DNA of 64,000 nucleotides, from positions 1 through 64,000 of the forward strand of contig JAGRKB010000010.1 in the NCBI GenBank assembly GCA_020442425.1. Direction: 5' to 3'. Source of the stretch: Alphaproteobacteria bacterium (GTDB lineage Bacteria; Pseudomonadota; Alphaproteobacteria; Micavibrionales; Micavibrionaceae). How positions within the stretch are numbered: position 1 is the stretch's first letter; every line of letters begins with the position of its first letter. Positions 42,341 to 51,259 of this stretch are shown one piece after another. The notes below the pieces were generated by a model, which saw nothing but the letters and a program-made list of their open reading frames with translations, searched no databases and was not told the DNA's origin. A program made the position numbers and the translations under genes.

Positions 42341-43105
42341 TCAGAACGGGAACAAAATGTCATAAAGTTGTGTCCCGTAACGAGGCTGTTGTACATCGGT
42401 AATTTGTCCGTTGCCGCCGTAAGATATTCTGGCCTCTGCAATCTGTTCATAAGAAACAGTGTTGCTGGTACTGATATCTTGCGGACGAACGATTCCGGCT
42501 AATTTCAAAACGCGGTTTTCGAAATTGACGCGAACTTCCTGCGACCCTTGAATGACCATATTTCCGTTGGGCAAAACCTGTGTCACAGTAGCCGCAAGCT
42601 TCATCTCGATCTTTTCTTTTCGGTCAGTTGCTCCGTCACCTTTATAAGAGGAATCCGCATCGGCACTTGTTAAGCTGGACGTGTTAAGGGTTTCAGGAAA
42701 AACCTGTGTCAACTGCGTCTCCATACCGAGCAAATTAGGAAGGGCGGCGCCTTCGGATGTTTTGCGAGAGCGGTCAGATGTGTTCTCCATTTTGCCTTTG
42801 TCATCAATATCAATCATAACTGTCATGATATCGCCAACAGTCTTGGCACGTTGATCTTTAAAGAACCCTTGCTGCGCACCAGTCCAAAGAGAGTTACCTC
42901 TCTTGGCTACAACTTGTGGCTCCGGCATGGGCATGCTTACGGGTCTGTAATCCTTTTGATAGGTTGGGTTGTTAATCGCGGATTGCGGAGGAGCTTCCCC
43001 GATATTCTTGACACGATCCACTGCAGAGCACGCAGTCAACGCAGTACCTGTCAGCGCGATCAGCAAGAATTTTCCTAACTGTTCTCTTGCTATATTCTGT
43101 TTCAT
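42341..43105 (-). CDS. flgH: Flagellar L-ring lipoprotein FlgH
   Basis: Outer-membrane ring protein. ATG 43105 has AGGTGGG 4 bases upstream and gives a lipoprotein signal with lipobox LTAC. Family motifs: SLWTGAQQGFFKDQRAKTVGDI, TVMIDIDDKGKMENTSDRSR, LAATVTQVLPNGNMVIQGSQ and a C-terminal VRPQDISTSNTVSYEQIAEA. The length of about 254 residues is typical. Last gene of the operon. Confidence 0.95.
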   Translation of the reverse strand: MKQNIAREQLGKFLLIALTGTALTACSAVDRVKNIGEAPPQSAINNPTYQKDYRPVSMPMPEPQVVAKRGNSLWTGAQQGFFKDQRAKTVGDIMTVMIDIDDKGKMENTSDRSRKTSEGAALPNLLGMETQLTQVFPETLNTSSLTSADADSSYKGDGATDRKEKIEMKLAATVTQVLPNGNMVIQGSQEVRVNFENRVLKLAGIVRPQDISTSNTVSYEQIAEARISYGGNGQITDVQQPRYGTQLYDILFPF

Positions 43106-43147
43106 GATTCCCACCTTTCTTGTCATTTTTGACTTATAAACTTGGTT

Positions 43148-44140
43148 CTATTGAACCTGTACCATCTTGTCGCCAACCACTTCGGCGCGCAAAGATTGAT
43201 TACTGCTGAGATTTACAACACGGATCACATCGCCTTCGGCGCCGGGTTGCATTGCTTTTCCTTTTGCTGTGAGTTGTATGGCTCCGGCATTAAAGCGGAT
43301 CAGGATTTCATCACCGCGATCCACCAATTGAGGAGAGATCAGCTCACGGCTTTTAACAGGCGCTCCGGCATCAACCATACGGGCAGGGGTTTTGCCGATC
43401 ATAGCGTCCGGATCAGTGACCGTATCATATCCGATAGTACGGGCACTCACAGGAAGCCATTCAATGTCGGCAGCACCGATAATATCTCCAGCTTTGAGGG
43501 AGGATCTTAACACAGGAACGTTCTGGACCTTATCGATCACTCCACTCAAAGACAGGGTTTTAACAGGGTTGTCGGCATTTGGAGCTGCGACAACCGCAGT
43601 AAACACATCGCGTCCGGGAGTATAACTCAGGCTGGCCACTTCTATTGTTGCAGGAAGATCGCCTGCAAGGGTAATAGACGGCACAACATTACCGACACGC
43701 AATTCAAAATCACCGTTCACACCTTTGTCAGCCAAGGCGGCTTTCAAGATATCAGTAATCTGCTCGGAAGAAATAGTTTGTGAGACGCGGGTCACCACAA
43801 CCTGATCCATCGCAGACATCGGACGCCAGTCAATATCATAAAGAGTAGCGACACGCTTTAAAGTCGTGGCATTGATAATCATGGTTTTACCAGGTAGGGG
43901 AGAGGCGCCCAAAACAGCATCTTGTCCTTGAGGAAGATCGGTAAACAAATCGCTCAGATGAACAACGCGATCATTCACAGCGGCTTCAGCCTTTAATTCA
44001 GCCGCACTGGCAGACGGCATGTTGAGAAACAGATAAATCAGCGCATAACCAATACCGATCATCAGAGCGAGACTCTTGAAGGTCAGTCTGCACATATAAA
44101 GGATACTCTGTTTGGTTTGTTCGATCTGGTATTTTGTCAT
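43148..44140 (-). CDS. flgA: Flagellar P-ring assembly chaperone FlgA
   Basis: Periplasmic factor needed to assemble FlgI. The 330-residue product has a membrane/signal segment (LALMIGIGYALIYLFLNMP), an SAF-like domain with VPVLRSSLKAGDIIGAADIE, MIGKTPARMVDAGAPVKSRE and the C-terminal GDVIRVVNLSSNQSLRAEVV. Starts behind AAGGGAAAAG. The N-terminal half (about 120 residues) is an additional domain seen in longer alphaproteobacterial FlgA. Confidence 0.92.
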   Translation of the reverse strand: MTKYQIEQTKQSILYMCRLTFKSLALMIGIGYALIYLFLNMPSASAAELKAEAAVNDRVVHLSDLFTDLPQGQDAVLGASPLPGKTMIINATTLKRVATLYDIDWRPMSAMDQVVVTRVSQTISSEQITDILKAALADKGVNGDFELRVGNVVPSITLAGDLPATIEVASLSYTPGRDVFTAVVAAPNADNPVKTLSLSGVIDKVQNVPVLRSSLKAGDIIGAADIEWLPVSARTIGYDTVTDPDAMIGKTPARMVDAGAPVKSRELISPQLVDRGDEILIRFNAGAIQLTAKGKAMQPGAEGDVIRVVNLSSNQSLRAEVVGDKMVQVQ

Positions 44141-44197
44141 TTTACTTTTCCCTTACTCTTGAATTCCATTAACGTTTTGTTAATCAATGAGACCAAA

Positions 44198-44380
44198 TTA
44201 GCCGATCAATCCTTGCAGCATGTCAGAGGCTTGAGCCAAACGGTCAAATGTTTCAAAAACAGTACCGGTTCCGCCTTCAACAAACACAACGACCACACCG
44301 GCAAGGCCGACAACGGTCAAAATGCTACGCAAGCTTTGAAAGACGATTTGAGATTCTGTCGTGTCAAATTCGAAATTCAT
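44198..44380 (-). CDS. Small single-pass membrane protein in the flg operon
   Basis: The 60-residue product has one hydrophobic segment (ILTVVGLAGVVVVFVEGGTG, residues 20-39) between an acidic/Gln-rich N-terminus and a Phe/Asp-rich C-terminus. A good ribosome site (GAGAGGT, 7 bases before ATG) and its location between flgG and flgA on the same strand argue that it is real. I know no named flagellar protein of this form. Confidence 0.65.
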   Translation of the reverse strand: MNFEFDTTESQIVFQSLRSILTVVGLAGVVVVFVEGGTGTVFETFDRLAQASDMLQGLIG

Positions 44381-44488
44381 GATATTTACCTCTCTGTTAC
44401 TCGTTGTTTTGGCCTTATCGGCTGTTTTTTCCTACCTTTTCAGTAATGCAAGAGCTGCGCCAACTCCTGCATTATGAATAATTATTTC

Positions 44489-45274
44489 TTATCGGAGCTG
44501 ATTAACCGTATCCATCATCTCGTCAGAGGTGCTGATAACGTTGGAATTCATCTCATACGCTCTCTGTGCGGTAATCAGCAGGGTAATTTCCTTCACAGAA
44601 TCCACGTTGGATTGCTCCAGCAACCCTTGGCGGAGGGTTCCGAGGTTATCGTCACCCGGAGCGCCGACAATGGCAGCTCCCGAAGCTTCGGTCTCAAGGA
44701 ACATGGTATCTCCAACAGACTCCAGACCGGCCGGATTGACAAAGTTGGCAAGCTCGATCTGCCCTAAATTCTGCATATTGGTCTGTTGCGGCAACTGAGC
44801 AAGGACTTCACCGACCGTGTTAATCTCGAGAAAGATAGCATCAGGTGGAACGGTAATCCCCGGAAGAACGCGATATCCTTCTGAGGTAACCAGTTCGCCG
44901 TCCTGATTTTTCTGGAAAGCGCCGGCGCGAGTATAAGCAGTATCACCATTCGGCAACTCGATCTGAAAAAATCCGCGACCGTTAATCGCCAAATCCAGAT
45001 CACCATCCGTAATCTGCAGAGTTCCTTGCTCGTGAGTACGATAGGTCGCAGACGGCTTAACCCCGAGCCCCAAAGACAATCCGGAAGGAACAATATTTCC
45101 GGCGGTAGAGGAGGTTGCCCCCGGCCGATTGATATGCTGATACATCAAGTCCTTGAACTCAAGCCGCTGTTTCTTGAAACCAGTCGTGGTCATGTTGGCG
45201 ATATTGTTGGATATGGCATCCACATTCATCTGCTGCGCTAGCATGCCTGTTGCACCGATATCTAAAGCTCTCAT
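44489..45274 (-). CDS. flgG: Flagellar distal rod protein FlgG
   Basis: The 261-residue product starts MRALDIGATGMLAQQMNVDA with ISNNIANMTTTGFKKQRLEF, then the body (GDLDLAINGRGFFQIELPNG; YTRAGAFQKNQDGELVTSEG) and the conserved C-terminus LLEQSNVDSVKEITLLITAQ. Secreted by the flagellar export system to form the distal rod. AAAGGAG precedes the start. Confidence 0.97.
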   Translation of the reverse strand: MRALDIGATGMLAQQMNVDAISNNIANMTTTGFKKQRLEFKDLMYQHINRPGATSSTAGNIVPSGLSLGLGVKPSATYRTHEQGTLQITDGDLDLAINGRGFFQIELPNGDTAYTRAGAFQKNQDGELVTSEGYRVLPGITVPPDAIFLEINTVGEVLAQLPQQTNMQNLGQIELANFVNPAGLESVGDTMFLETEASGAAIVGAPGDDNLGTLRQGLLEQSNVDSVKEITLLITAQRAYEMNSNVISTSDEMMDTVNQLR

Positions 45275-45336
45275 CTTTTTTCTCCTTTAGGTCTTACCCA
45301 ATTCATTTATCTATTACTGTTGTTTGTCCGAAGTTT

Positions 45337-46071
45337 TTAAGCTGATCTCTCAGCCAGTTTTTTAATGGCATTCACTTGACGTTCATGCTCGTTATTAATC
45401 ATCCGCATAGTGGATTGGTAGGTTCTCAGGATATCAATCATGCGGGTCATTTCCTGAACCGGATTGACGTTTGATCCTTCCAGAAACCCTTGTTTCATAA
45501 TGGTTTCCGTTGCCGCCCGACCTTCCTCTTTCGAAGAGTACAAGCCGTTTCCGGCAGGGGTGAGGGATTGAATATTTTCGAATTCAACGACAGAAATACG
45601 ACCGATAATGTTTCCGTCCGCAGAAACATCTCCGCTATCTGTAATCACAACTTCTCTTGAGCCTGCCGGTATGGCAATCGGATTGCCACCTGGCCCTGAA
45701 ACCAGAAATCCGGCAGAAGTAATCAACTCGCTATTGCCATTCAGGGCAAAATCTCCACCGCGTGTATATTGAATGTCACCGCTCGGCGCCATAACTTCAA
45801 TAAAGCCAGGCCCCATCAGGGCTACATCATAGGTTCCGCCGGTCGCAGAAACAGAACCGGGGGCGGTCGTATCATATTGCCCCATATCATGAACCATCGA
45901 CAAAGAATCTTGGCCAGTATAACCGCTGCTTTTCGCGATATATTCTTCAAACATCGGGTTTTGCGCCCGATATCCGGAGGTGTTGGCGTTGGCAACATTG
46001 TTGGCGACCATACTCATGGCATGATCCAGAACAAGCTGCCTCGACAATCCGACATATAAACTGTTTTCCAT
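45337..46071 (-). CDS. flgF: Flagellar proximal rod protein FlgF
   Basis: The 244-residue product begins with the rod-protein N-terminus (MVANNVANANTSGYRAQNPM), contains VALMGPGFIEVMAPSGDIQY, YTRGGDFALNGNSELITSAG and ends FLEGSNVNPVQEMTRMIDIL. First gene after the sigma-54 promoter at 46148. Confidence 0.95.
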   Translation of the reverse strand: MENSLYVGLSRQLVLDHAMSMVANNVANANTSGYRAQNPMFEEYIAKSSGYTGQDSLSMVHDMGQYDTTAPGSVSATGGTYDVALMGPGFIEVMAPSGDIQYTRGGDFALNGNSELITSAGFLVSGPGGNPIAIPAGSREVVITDSGDVSADGNIIGRISVVEFENIQSLTPAGNGLYSSKEEGRAATETIMKQGFLEGSNVNPVQEMTRMIDILRTYQSTMRMINNEHERQVNAIKKLAERSA

Positions 46072-46147
46072 CGTATCTTCCTTTTCCCTTTTCCCTGTCC
46101 GCCAAGGCCATTTCTAAAATGCAGCCTTTTCGGCTCAACAGGTGTAT

Positions 46148-46163
46148 TGCGAAACCCGTGCCA
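46148..46163 (-). promoter_or_regulatory. Sigma-54 promoter of flgF-flgG-flgA-flgH
   Basis: The minus strand reads TGGCACGGGTTTCGCA, with GG and GC ten bases apart and followed by AT. It is 77 bases before the flgF start. It closely resembles the sites before flgI and flgB. Confidence 0.88.
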
Positions 46164-46405
46164 ACCCGCATTTGGTAGATGAAAATACAGAAAATCAGGG
46201 TGTTAGAGCGATATTCTGTTTGCATTCTGACTGCTCTATAATCAAAGAAGCGTAAGAAAAATATCTTTTGTAGGGTGGGGCATATGGTTATGACTATGCA
46301 ATATTTACCCTAATGCAGGGCCAAGCGGCATTTTTTTCCCCCTAATGAAAAAGTACAAAGGCAGAAAAATTCTCCACAGGGGCAATAGGATAGTGAATAA
46401 GCGGT

Positions 46406-46434
46406 TTGAACAGTTCTTGCTGCTTCTATAGAAT
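46406..46434 (+). promoter_or_regulatory. Candidate sigma-70 promoter of the fliL unit
   Basis: TTGAAC (46406-46411), 17 bases, TAGAAT (46429-46434). The predicted leader of about 120 bases contains stable hairpins before fliL. Confidence 0.5.
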
Positions 46435-46446
46435 AAGAAAATCAGT

Positions 46447-46509
46447 GATTCCCTTCGGGATTTCCCTTCGGAATTTCCTTTGTGAGTTTCTATGCAGGCC
46501 TATCGGCCT
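46447..46509 (+). promoter_or_regulatory. Structured leader of fliL
   Basis: Two adjacent small hairpins with the CUUCGG motif (TCCC-TTC-GGGA and TTCC-CTTC-GGAA) are followed by AGGCC-TATC-GGCCT (46495-46508). None is followed by a T-tract, so they are not clear terminators. The stretch 46164-46405 shows no gene. Confidence 0.4.
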
Positions 46510-46559
46510 ATTATCACGACGAAAACGGAGCAATTTGAAATAGATTTGGAAGTGACTTT

Positions 46560-47147
46560 ATGAGCGAAGAAGAAGCCGATAAAGAAGAAGCCGGTGTATT
46601 AGGCGAATCTGGTGACGTAGAGCCGATTGAAGAAGGCGGCTCAAAGAACAAAATGATTTTGATGATTGCTATCCCTATTGTCTTATTGTTGGCTGGGGGC
46701 GCTGGCCTCTATTTCACAGGAACGCTGGATAAGCTGCTAGGCAAGGAAGAAGCTACAACCGAAGAGCACGGCGAAAGTGACGGCGAGGGCGAGCATGGAG
46801 AAGCGGCGGGCGAAGGAGAACACGGCGAAGGCGGCCACTCGGCCAGCACAGTCTTTATGAAGATCCCCGACCTGATTGTAAACCTGACCAGCACAGGACA
46901 GCCCCGATATTTGCGCCTTTCAATTCAATTGGAGCTTGCAAGTGAAGAAGATATGAAAAAGGTCGAGATGGTTATGCCGCGCGTCATTGACCAATTCCAG
47001 ACCTATCTAAGAGAGCTGCGCGTTGAGGACTTGCGCGGCTCCAAAGGAATTTATCGTCTACAAATGGAATTACTGGCGCGTGTCAATGCCGCAGCCTATC
47101 CGGTCGAGGTCAAAGATGTGCTTTTCCAGGAAATTCTGATACAATAA
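46560..47147 (+). CDS. fliL: Flagellar basal body-associated protein FliL
   Basis: Single-pass inner-membrane protein that supports stator function. The 195-residue product has an acidic N-terminus, a membrane helix (MILMIAIPIVLLLAGGAGLY, residues 31-50), a Glu/Gly/His-rich linker and the periplasmic FliL domain (IPDLIVNLTSTGQPRYLRLS; YPVEVKDVLFQEILIQ). It is followed by fliM. Confidence 0.93.
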   Translation: MSEEEADKEEAGVLGESGDVEPIEEGGSKNKMILMIAIPIVLLLAGGAGLYFTGTLDKLLGKEEATTEEHGESDGEGEHGEAAGEGEHGEGGHSASTVFMKIPDLIVNLTSTGQPRYLRLSIQLELASEEDMKKVEMVMPRVIDQFQTYLRELRVEDLRGSKGIYRLQMELLARVNAAAYPVEVKDVLFQEILIQ

Positions 47148-47248
47148 CCATAAAAATAAGGATCTGGCCTGTTTCTTGTATATAGAGTCCCAAGAAGTAG
47201 AAAAGATTTTAAAAAACAAAGAGATGTTACCGGAAGGATGATCTGCTG

Positions 47249-48373
47249 ATGAGTGAAACAGATCAGATGAGTGAAGAAGAGCGCCGTATGATGGAGGAAT
47301 GGGAATCCATGTCCGGAGACGGTGGTGATTCCGGCGCTGCTGCTGCTGCAGATTTGGCCATGGATGAGGTTCCGTCTGTATCCGCAGGCGGCGGCGATGA
47401 AGAAGGGCCGGGCGGCGCCAGAATTCTTAACCAAGCGGAGATTGACTCCCTTTTGGGATTTGATAGCGATGGCCCCGAAGAAGAAACATCGGGCGTAATG
47501 GCGCTGATTAATGCAGCGCTTGTCAACTACGAACGTCTGCCGATGTTGGATATTGTCTTTGACCGCTTGGTCAGATTGATGTCAACCTCGTTGCGTAACC
47601 TGACCTCTGATAACGTGGAAGTTTCTCTCGACCAGATTTCAACAGTGCGCTTTGGTGATTACCTCAACTCGATTCCGCTGCCTGCGATGCTGACAGTCTT
47701 TAAAGCAGAAGAATGGGACAATAACGGCTTGATCGTGGTGGACAGTGCTTTGATCTACTCCGTTGTGGATGTTTTGCTGGGCGGTAGAAAAGGAACGCCA
47801 TCCATCCGTGTTGAAGGGCGTCCCTACACAACCATCGAAACCAAACTGGTTGAGCGGATGCTGAATGTGACTTTACACGATATGTCCACAGCCTTTGACC
47901 CATTGTCGCCTGTTAGCTTTAAACTGGAAAATATTGAAACAAACCCGCGTTTTGCCGCTATCACTCAGGCCGGAAATGCTTGTGTTCTGGTTCGGATGCG
48001 CATTGACATGGGTGACCGTGGCGGACGGATTGAAATCCTGATCCCATACGCAACTTTGGAGCCTGTTCGCGAACTCTTGCTGCAAATGTTCATGGGCGAG
48101 AAATTCGGACGGGACTCGATTTGGGAAACCCACTTGACCAACGAACTTTATTTGACCGATGTCCACTTGCAAGCCGTCATGGGCGAAAAAACTGTGATGC
48201 TCAGAGATATGCTGAATTGGAAAAAAGGAACATTGCTGATGTTCAACACCAAGCCAAGCGACGAGATTGAAATGCGCTGTGGAGACTTCACAATGTTTGC
48301 AGGCCCGATGGGGCAAAAAGAAGGCAATATAGCCGTACGAATAGAAAAATATATTCCGCCTGAAAAAGAGTAA
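47249..48373 (+). CDS. fliM: Flagellar motor switch protein FliM
   Basis: C-ring protein that receives CheY-P. The 374-residue product has the CheY-binding peptide ILNQAEIDSLLGF about residues 62-74, preceded by an unusual acidic and Gly-rich extension. The core shows SLRNLTSDNVEVSLDQISTV, LIVVDSALIYSVVDVLLGGR and ALVNYERLPMLDIVFDRLVR; the SpoA domain lies at the C-terminus. Confidence 0.96.
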   Translation: MSETDQMSEEERRMMEEWESMSGDGGDSGAAAAADLAMDEVPSVSAGGGDEEGPGGARILNQAEIDSLLGFDSDGPEEETSGVMALINAALVNYERLPMLDIVFDRLVRLMSTSLRNLTSDNVEVSLDQISTVRFGDYLNSIPLPAMLTVFKAEEWDNNGLIVVDSALIYSVVDVLLGGRKGTPSIRVEGRPYTTIETKLVERMLNVTLHDMSTAFDPLSPVSFKLENIETNPRFAAITQAGNACVLVRMRIDMGDRGGRIEILIPYATLEPVRELLLQMFMGEKFGRDSIWETHLTNELYLTDVHLQAVMGEKTVMLRDMLNWKKGTLLMFNTKPSDEIEMRCGDFTMFAGPMGQKEGNIAVRIEKYIPPEKE

Positions 48374-48422
48374 GCAGGGGGAAGGCAATGCGTAACCAGA
48401 TAGTAAAAAAAGAAAGTCTACC

Positions 48423-49064
48423 ATGTCCGGGTTGATGTTGGGATTTGATCTAATAATTATCGCGATGCTAGGCGCGACGATTTTTTATGCCGTGCGTTTA
48501 AGCAAACATCTCAGCATCTTCAGATCAAACCGCTCGGAAATGGAACGTCTGATCCGCGAGCTTTCCATGCAGATCACGCGCGCTCAAGAAGGAATTTCTA
48601 CCCTTGACGAAATCTCGTCCACCACCGGAGATGATTTGAGAAAGATGGTCGCCAAAGCCCAAGGCTTATGCGATGAACTCTCTCTTATGACAGAAGCCGG
48701 AGACTCACTGGCAGAACGTTTGGAAAAGCTGGCCACAAAAAATAGAGAAATTGCAGATGATATCGGACAAAACGTTGTAGGGTCAGTCTACCCTGGGCAA
48801 CGCAGCTCCCGTTTATCTTCATCATCTCACGTGACACCATCCTCTTCCTCCTCCTCTTCAGCGTCTTCTTCCCGTTACGAAGAAACTCTATCCAAAGCTG
48901 ATAAGAAACGCGTTATTCCGTCACTGGAGCCGTCCTTTGCAATCCGTGATCCGGACTATGAGGGATCGGCGCCTGACAGTTTTGATGATAGCGATGATGA
49001 TTCTTTTCTAAGCAAGGCAGAAAAAGAATTGGCCGCAGCTCTAAAGGGTCGCACCAATAAATAA
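48423..49064 (+). CDS. DUF6468-type flagellar-cluster membrane protein
   Basis: The 213-residue product has one N-terminal membrane helix (GFDLIIIAMLGATIFYAVRL), a coiled coil (RSEMERLIRELSMQITRAQE; LAERLEKLATKN) and a Ser-rich disordered tail. Proteins of this layout sit between fliM and motE in alphaproteobacteria and are called DUF6468; the function is not known. Neighbour spacing is 49 bases from fliM and 24 bases to motE. Confidence 0.7.
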   Translation: MSGLMLGFDLIIIAMLGATIFYAVRLSKHLSIFRSNRSEMERLIRELSMQITRAQEGISTLDEISSTTGDDLRKMVAKAQGLCDELSLMTEAGDSLAERLEKLATKNREIADDIGQNVVGSVYPGQRSSRLSSSSHVTPSSSSSSSASSSRYEETLSKADKKRVIPSLEPSFAIRDPDYEGSAPDSFDDSDDDSFLSKAEKELAAALKGRTNK

Positions 49065-49088
49065 TAAAACGTTAGGATAAATATTGAG

Positions 49089-49886
49089 ATGAAATCTGGT
49101 CTCGGAAAAAAATTATTTGCCAAACTCCGCCTGTTACCGATTTTAATTGCGGTAGCCTCCCTTGCATTCATTGTAAGGGTAGGGGATGCCGTAGTCACAA
49201 TGCGTGATCTATCAGGATCGGCCTTCGCAGAAGAAAAAGCCGAGAACCACGAAACTCCTGAAGAACCCGTAAAAGCCTTGGACAGCTCGGCAGAGGCTCA
49301 AGGAACCCAGCCCTCTAACGATCATCTGGCATCTTCAGACGAAGGGCAAGGAGTAGATGGTCTGGGGCCTGACGATATTAAAGTTCCGTCTATGGCACCG
49401 AATGAACCGGAAGATATAGATGTCGATGTCATGAAGAAATGGGAAGACGCCAACGATATCGACACAGAATATTCCGAAATCAAACAGGACATGTATAAGG
49501 AGCTGGTCGAACGCCGCCGTTTGCTGGATGAACGGGAACAGACTTTGGAAAAGCGTGAAGCTTTGCTGGATGCCGCAGAAAAAGAACTGGATCGCAAATA
49601 TAAGGAAATGACCGGCATGCGCGACGAAATCCAGTCTCTATTAAAGATGCAGTCCAAAGAAGAAGAAGCGCGGATGGATTCGCTGGTGAAAATTTATACC
49701 GGTATGAAACCAAAAGACGCCGCTCGTATTTTCAATACTCTGGATATGGATATTCTGGTGGACGTCATCGGTCGTATGCCGGAGAAGAAATCAGCCCCTA
49801 TTTTGGCAGGGATGGATGCCGACCGCGCTCGGGCTCTCACAACATTATTGGCAGAGCAAAAGAAACTTCCGGAAATTCCACAATAA
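49089..49886 (+). CDS. motE: Flagellar motility protein MotE-like
   Basis: Periplasmic or membrane-anchored chaperone-like factor; in rhizobia MotE is required for MotC folding. The 265-residue product has an N-terminal signal/anchor (LLPILIAVASLAFIVRVGDA), an acidic linker, a coiled coil (LVERRRLLDEREQTLEKREA) and an MgtE-N-like domain (YTGMKPKDAARIFNTLDMDI; IGRMPEKKSAPILAGMDADR). The fliL-fliM-DUF6468-motE order supports the call. Confidence 0.8.
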   Translation: MKSGLGKKLFAKLRLLPILIAVASLAFIVRVGDAVVTMRDLSGSAFAEEKAENHETPEEPVKALDSSAEAQGTQPSNDHLASSDEGQGVDGLGPDDIKVPSMAPNEPEDIDVDVMKKWEDANDIDTEYSEIKQDMYKELVERRRLLDEREQTLEKREALLDAAEKELDRKYKEMTGMRDEIQSLLKMQSKEEEARMDSLVKIYTGMKPKDAARIFNTLDMDILVDVIGRMPEKKSAPILAGMDADRARALTTLLAEQKKLPEIPQ

Positions 49887-50125
49887 CAAAGGCCTGTCAT
49901 AGATACGTATGCAAATTTCGGTCTCGGAGACTATTAAACCGGTACGAAATTGGGTAGGATAGAGACCTAAATCTGTGTGTCCCTGAGTTATAGACAGAAC
50001 TAAGTATTTTATTAATCTTTTCGTGAAATTATGAGCATCTGAACAGGCGATTACGCCTGAAAACTAACAATTGAAACTAACAATTCTGATACGATTTCAA
50101 GTATCACTTTCTAAGGAGCATAGAA
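49887..50125 (+). other. Leader region of cheY with direct repeats and a hairpin
   Basis: No gene is seen. A perfect hairpin CAGGCG-ATTA-CGCCTG (50044-50059) is followed by two 12-base direct repeats AAACTAACAATT (50061-50072 and 50074-50085). AAGGAGC precedes cheY. These may be regulator sites or an RNA leader. Confidence 0.4.
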
Positions 50126-50512
50126 ATGTCCGTTGATAAGAATATGAACGTCCTCATCGTAGACGATTACAAAACCATGCTACGTATTATCGGCAACCTG
50201 TTGAAACAACTGGGGTTTAACAATGTAGACGAAGCCACGGATGGAACGATGGCTCTGGAGATGTTTAAAAATAAGGATTACGGACTGGTAATCTCCGACT
50301 GGAACATGGAACCAATGTCAGGCCTTGATTTGCTGAAACAGGTTCGTACCTTGCCGGCCAATGCAAACGTTCCTTTTGTGATGGTGACCGCAGAAAGCAA
50401 AACAGAAAACGTAATTGCAGCCAAACAAGCTGGCGTTAGCAACTACATTGTGAAGCCGTTCAACGCAGAAACGCTAAAAACCAAATTGGTTACTGTACTG
50501 GGTGATTTCTAA
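50126..50512 (+). CDS. cheY: Chemotaxis response regulator CheY
   Basis: Single-domain receiver that controls motor rotation by binding FliM when phosphorylated. The 128-residue product has the acidic pair in LIVDDYK, the phosphorylation Asp in VISDWNMEPM, Thr in MVTAES and Lys in VKPFNAE. Next to cheZ, this is a complete CheY/CheZ output pair. Confidence 0.95.
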   Translation: MSVDKNMNVLIVDDYKTMLRIIGNLLKQLGFNNVDEATDGTMALEMFKNKDYGLVISDWNMEPMSGLDLLKQVRTLPANANVPFVMVTAESKTENVIAAKQAGVSNYIVKPFNAETLKTKLVTVLGDF

Positions 50513-50546
50513 TCCTAATATCATCGATCTGGGAAGGGAAGAGGAT

Positions 50547-51143
50547 ATGGAAACCTCTAACAAAGAAATTCGCCGCGATAAGGTCATAAACCTGATTAAC
50601 TCTGTTATCGAAAAGGTTGGGGCTCAGGGGGAAATATCTCGAGAACATATCTATGACGAACTTAAAAGTTTGCACGATATTATTGAGGCAACACGTTCGG
50701 AAATCAACGCAACGCGGGCCACGGATATTTCCGGAACACATATTCCAACGGCAACAGATGAACTAGACGCCGTGGTTGAGGCAACAGAAGTGGCCACAGG
50801 CACGATTATGGATTCTTGCGAAGCTGTAACTGAATATGCAGAAAATCTTGATCCGGCGCATAAAGATTTTTTGGTCGGTGAAATTACGAAAATTCTCGAA
50901 GCCTGTACCTTTCAGGACATCACAGGACAACGGATTACCAAGGTTGTCAAAAGCTTGAAAACAATTGATGAGAAAGTAAATCATCTTCTGGAAGTGTTAG
51001 GCGACAAATTGCCGACACACACCGACGCTACGGAAGCCGAGGATACAAGATCCGGAGACGAAAAACTTCTCAATGGCCCTCAAATGGCAGACAAAGCCAT
51101 TTCTCAAGATGAAATCGACAAGCTCCTCGAAGATTTATTTTAA
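50547..51143 (+). CDS. cheZ: CheY-P phosphatase CheZ
   Basis: The 198-residue product from ATG 50547 (GAAGAGG upstream; the GTG at 50502 would overlap cheY) has the long helical hairpin and the phosphatase motif ACTFQDITGQRITKV, whose Gln inserts into the CheY active site. The C-terminal peptide SQDEIDKLLEDLF is the CheY-docking tail, and resembles the FliM peptide in this window. Coupled with cheY by 34 bases. Confidence 0.92.
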   Translation: METSNKEIRRDKVINLINSVIEKVGAQGEISREHIYDELKSLHDIIEATRSEINATRATDISGTHIPTATDELDAVVEATEVATGTIMDSCEAVTEYAENLDPAHKDFLVGEITKILEACTFQDITGQRITKVVKSLKTIDEKVNHLLEVLGDKLPTHTDATEAEDTRSGDEKLLNGPQMADKAISQDEIDKLLEDLF

Positions 51144-51177
51144 GGGCCTCAAAAAACAAGAGACAATAAATGGAATT

Positions 51178-51203
51178 AACCCCTTATATTTTGGGGGTTT
51201 TTT
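51178..51203 (+). terminator. Terminator or attenuator after cheZ
   Basis: AACCCC (51178-51183) pairs with GGGGTT (51194-51199), followed by a run of T residues to 51203. It lies before the preferred start of the TPR gene at 51260. Confidence 0.55.
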
Positions 51204-51259
51204 CGTTTTGGAGCAGGGGTCTTATTGCTCTGATCCAAGAGCTGTGGCACTTTCAGTAT

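Noticed and set aside
46285-46300. Sigma-54 site for fliL (TGGTTATGACTATGCA)
   Set aside because: Only the GG/GC core matches; the rest differs from the three strong sites and it is far from fliL.
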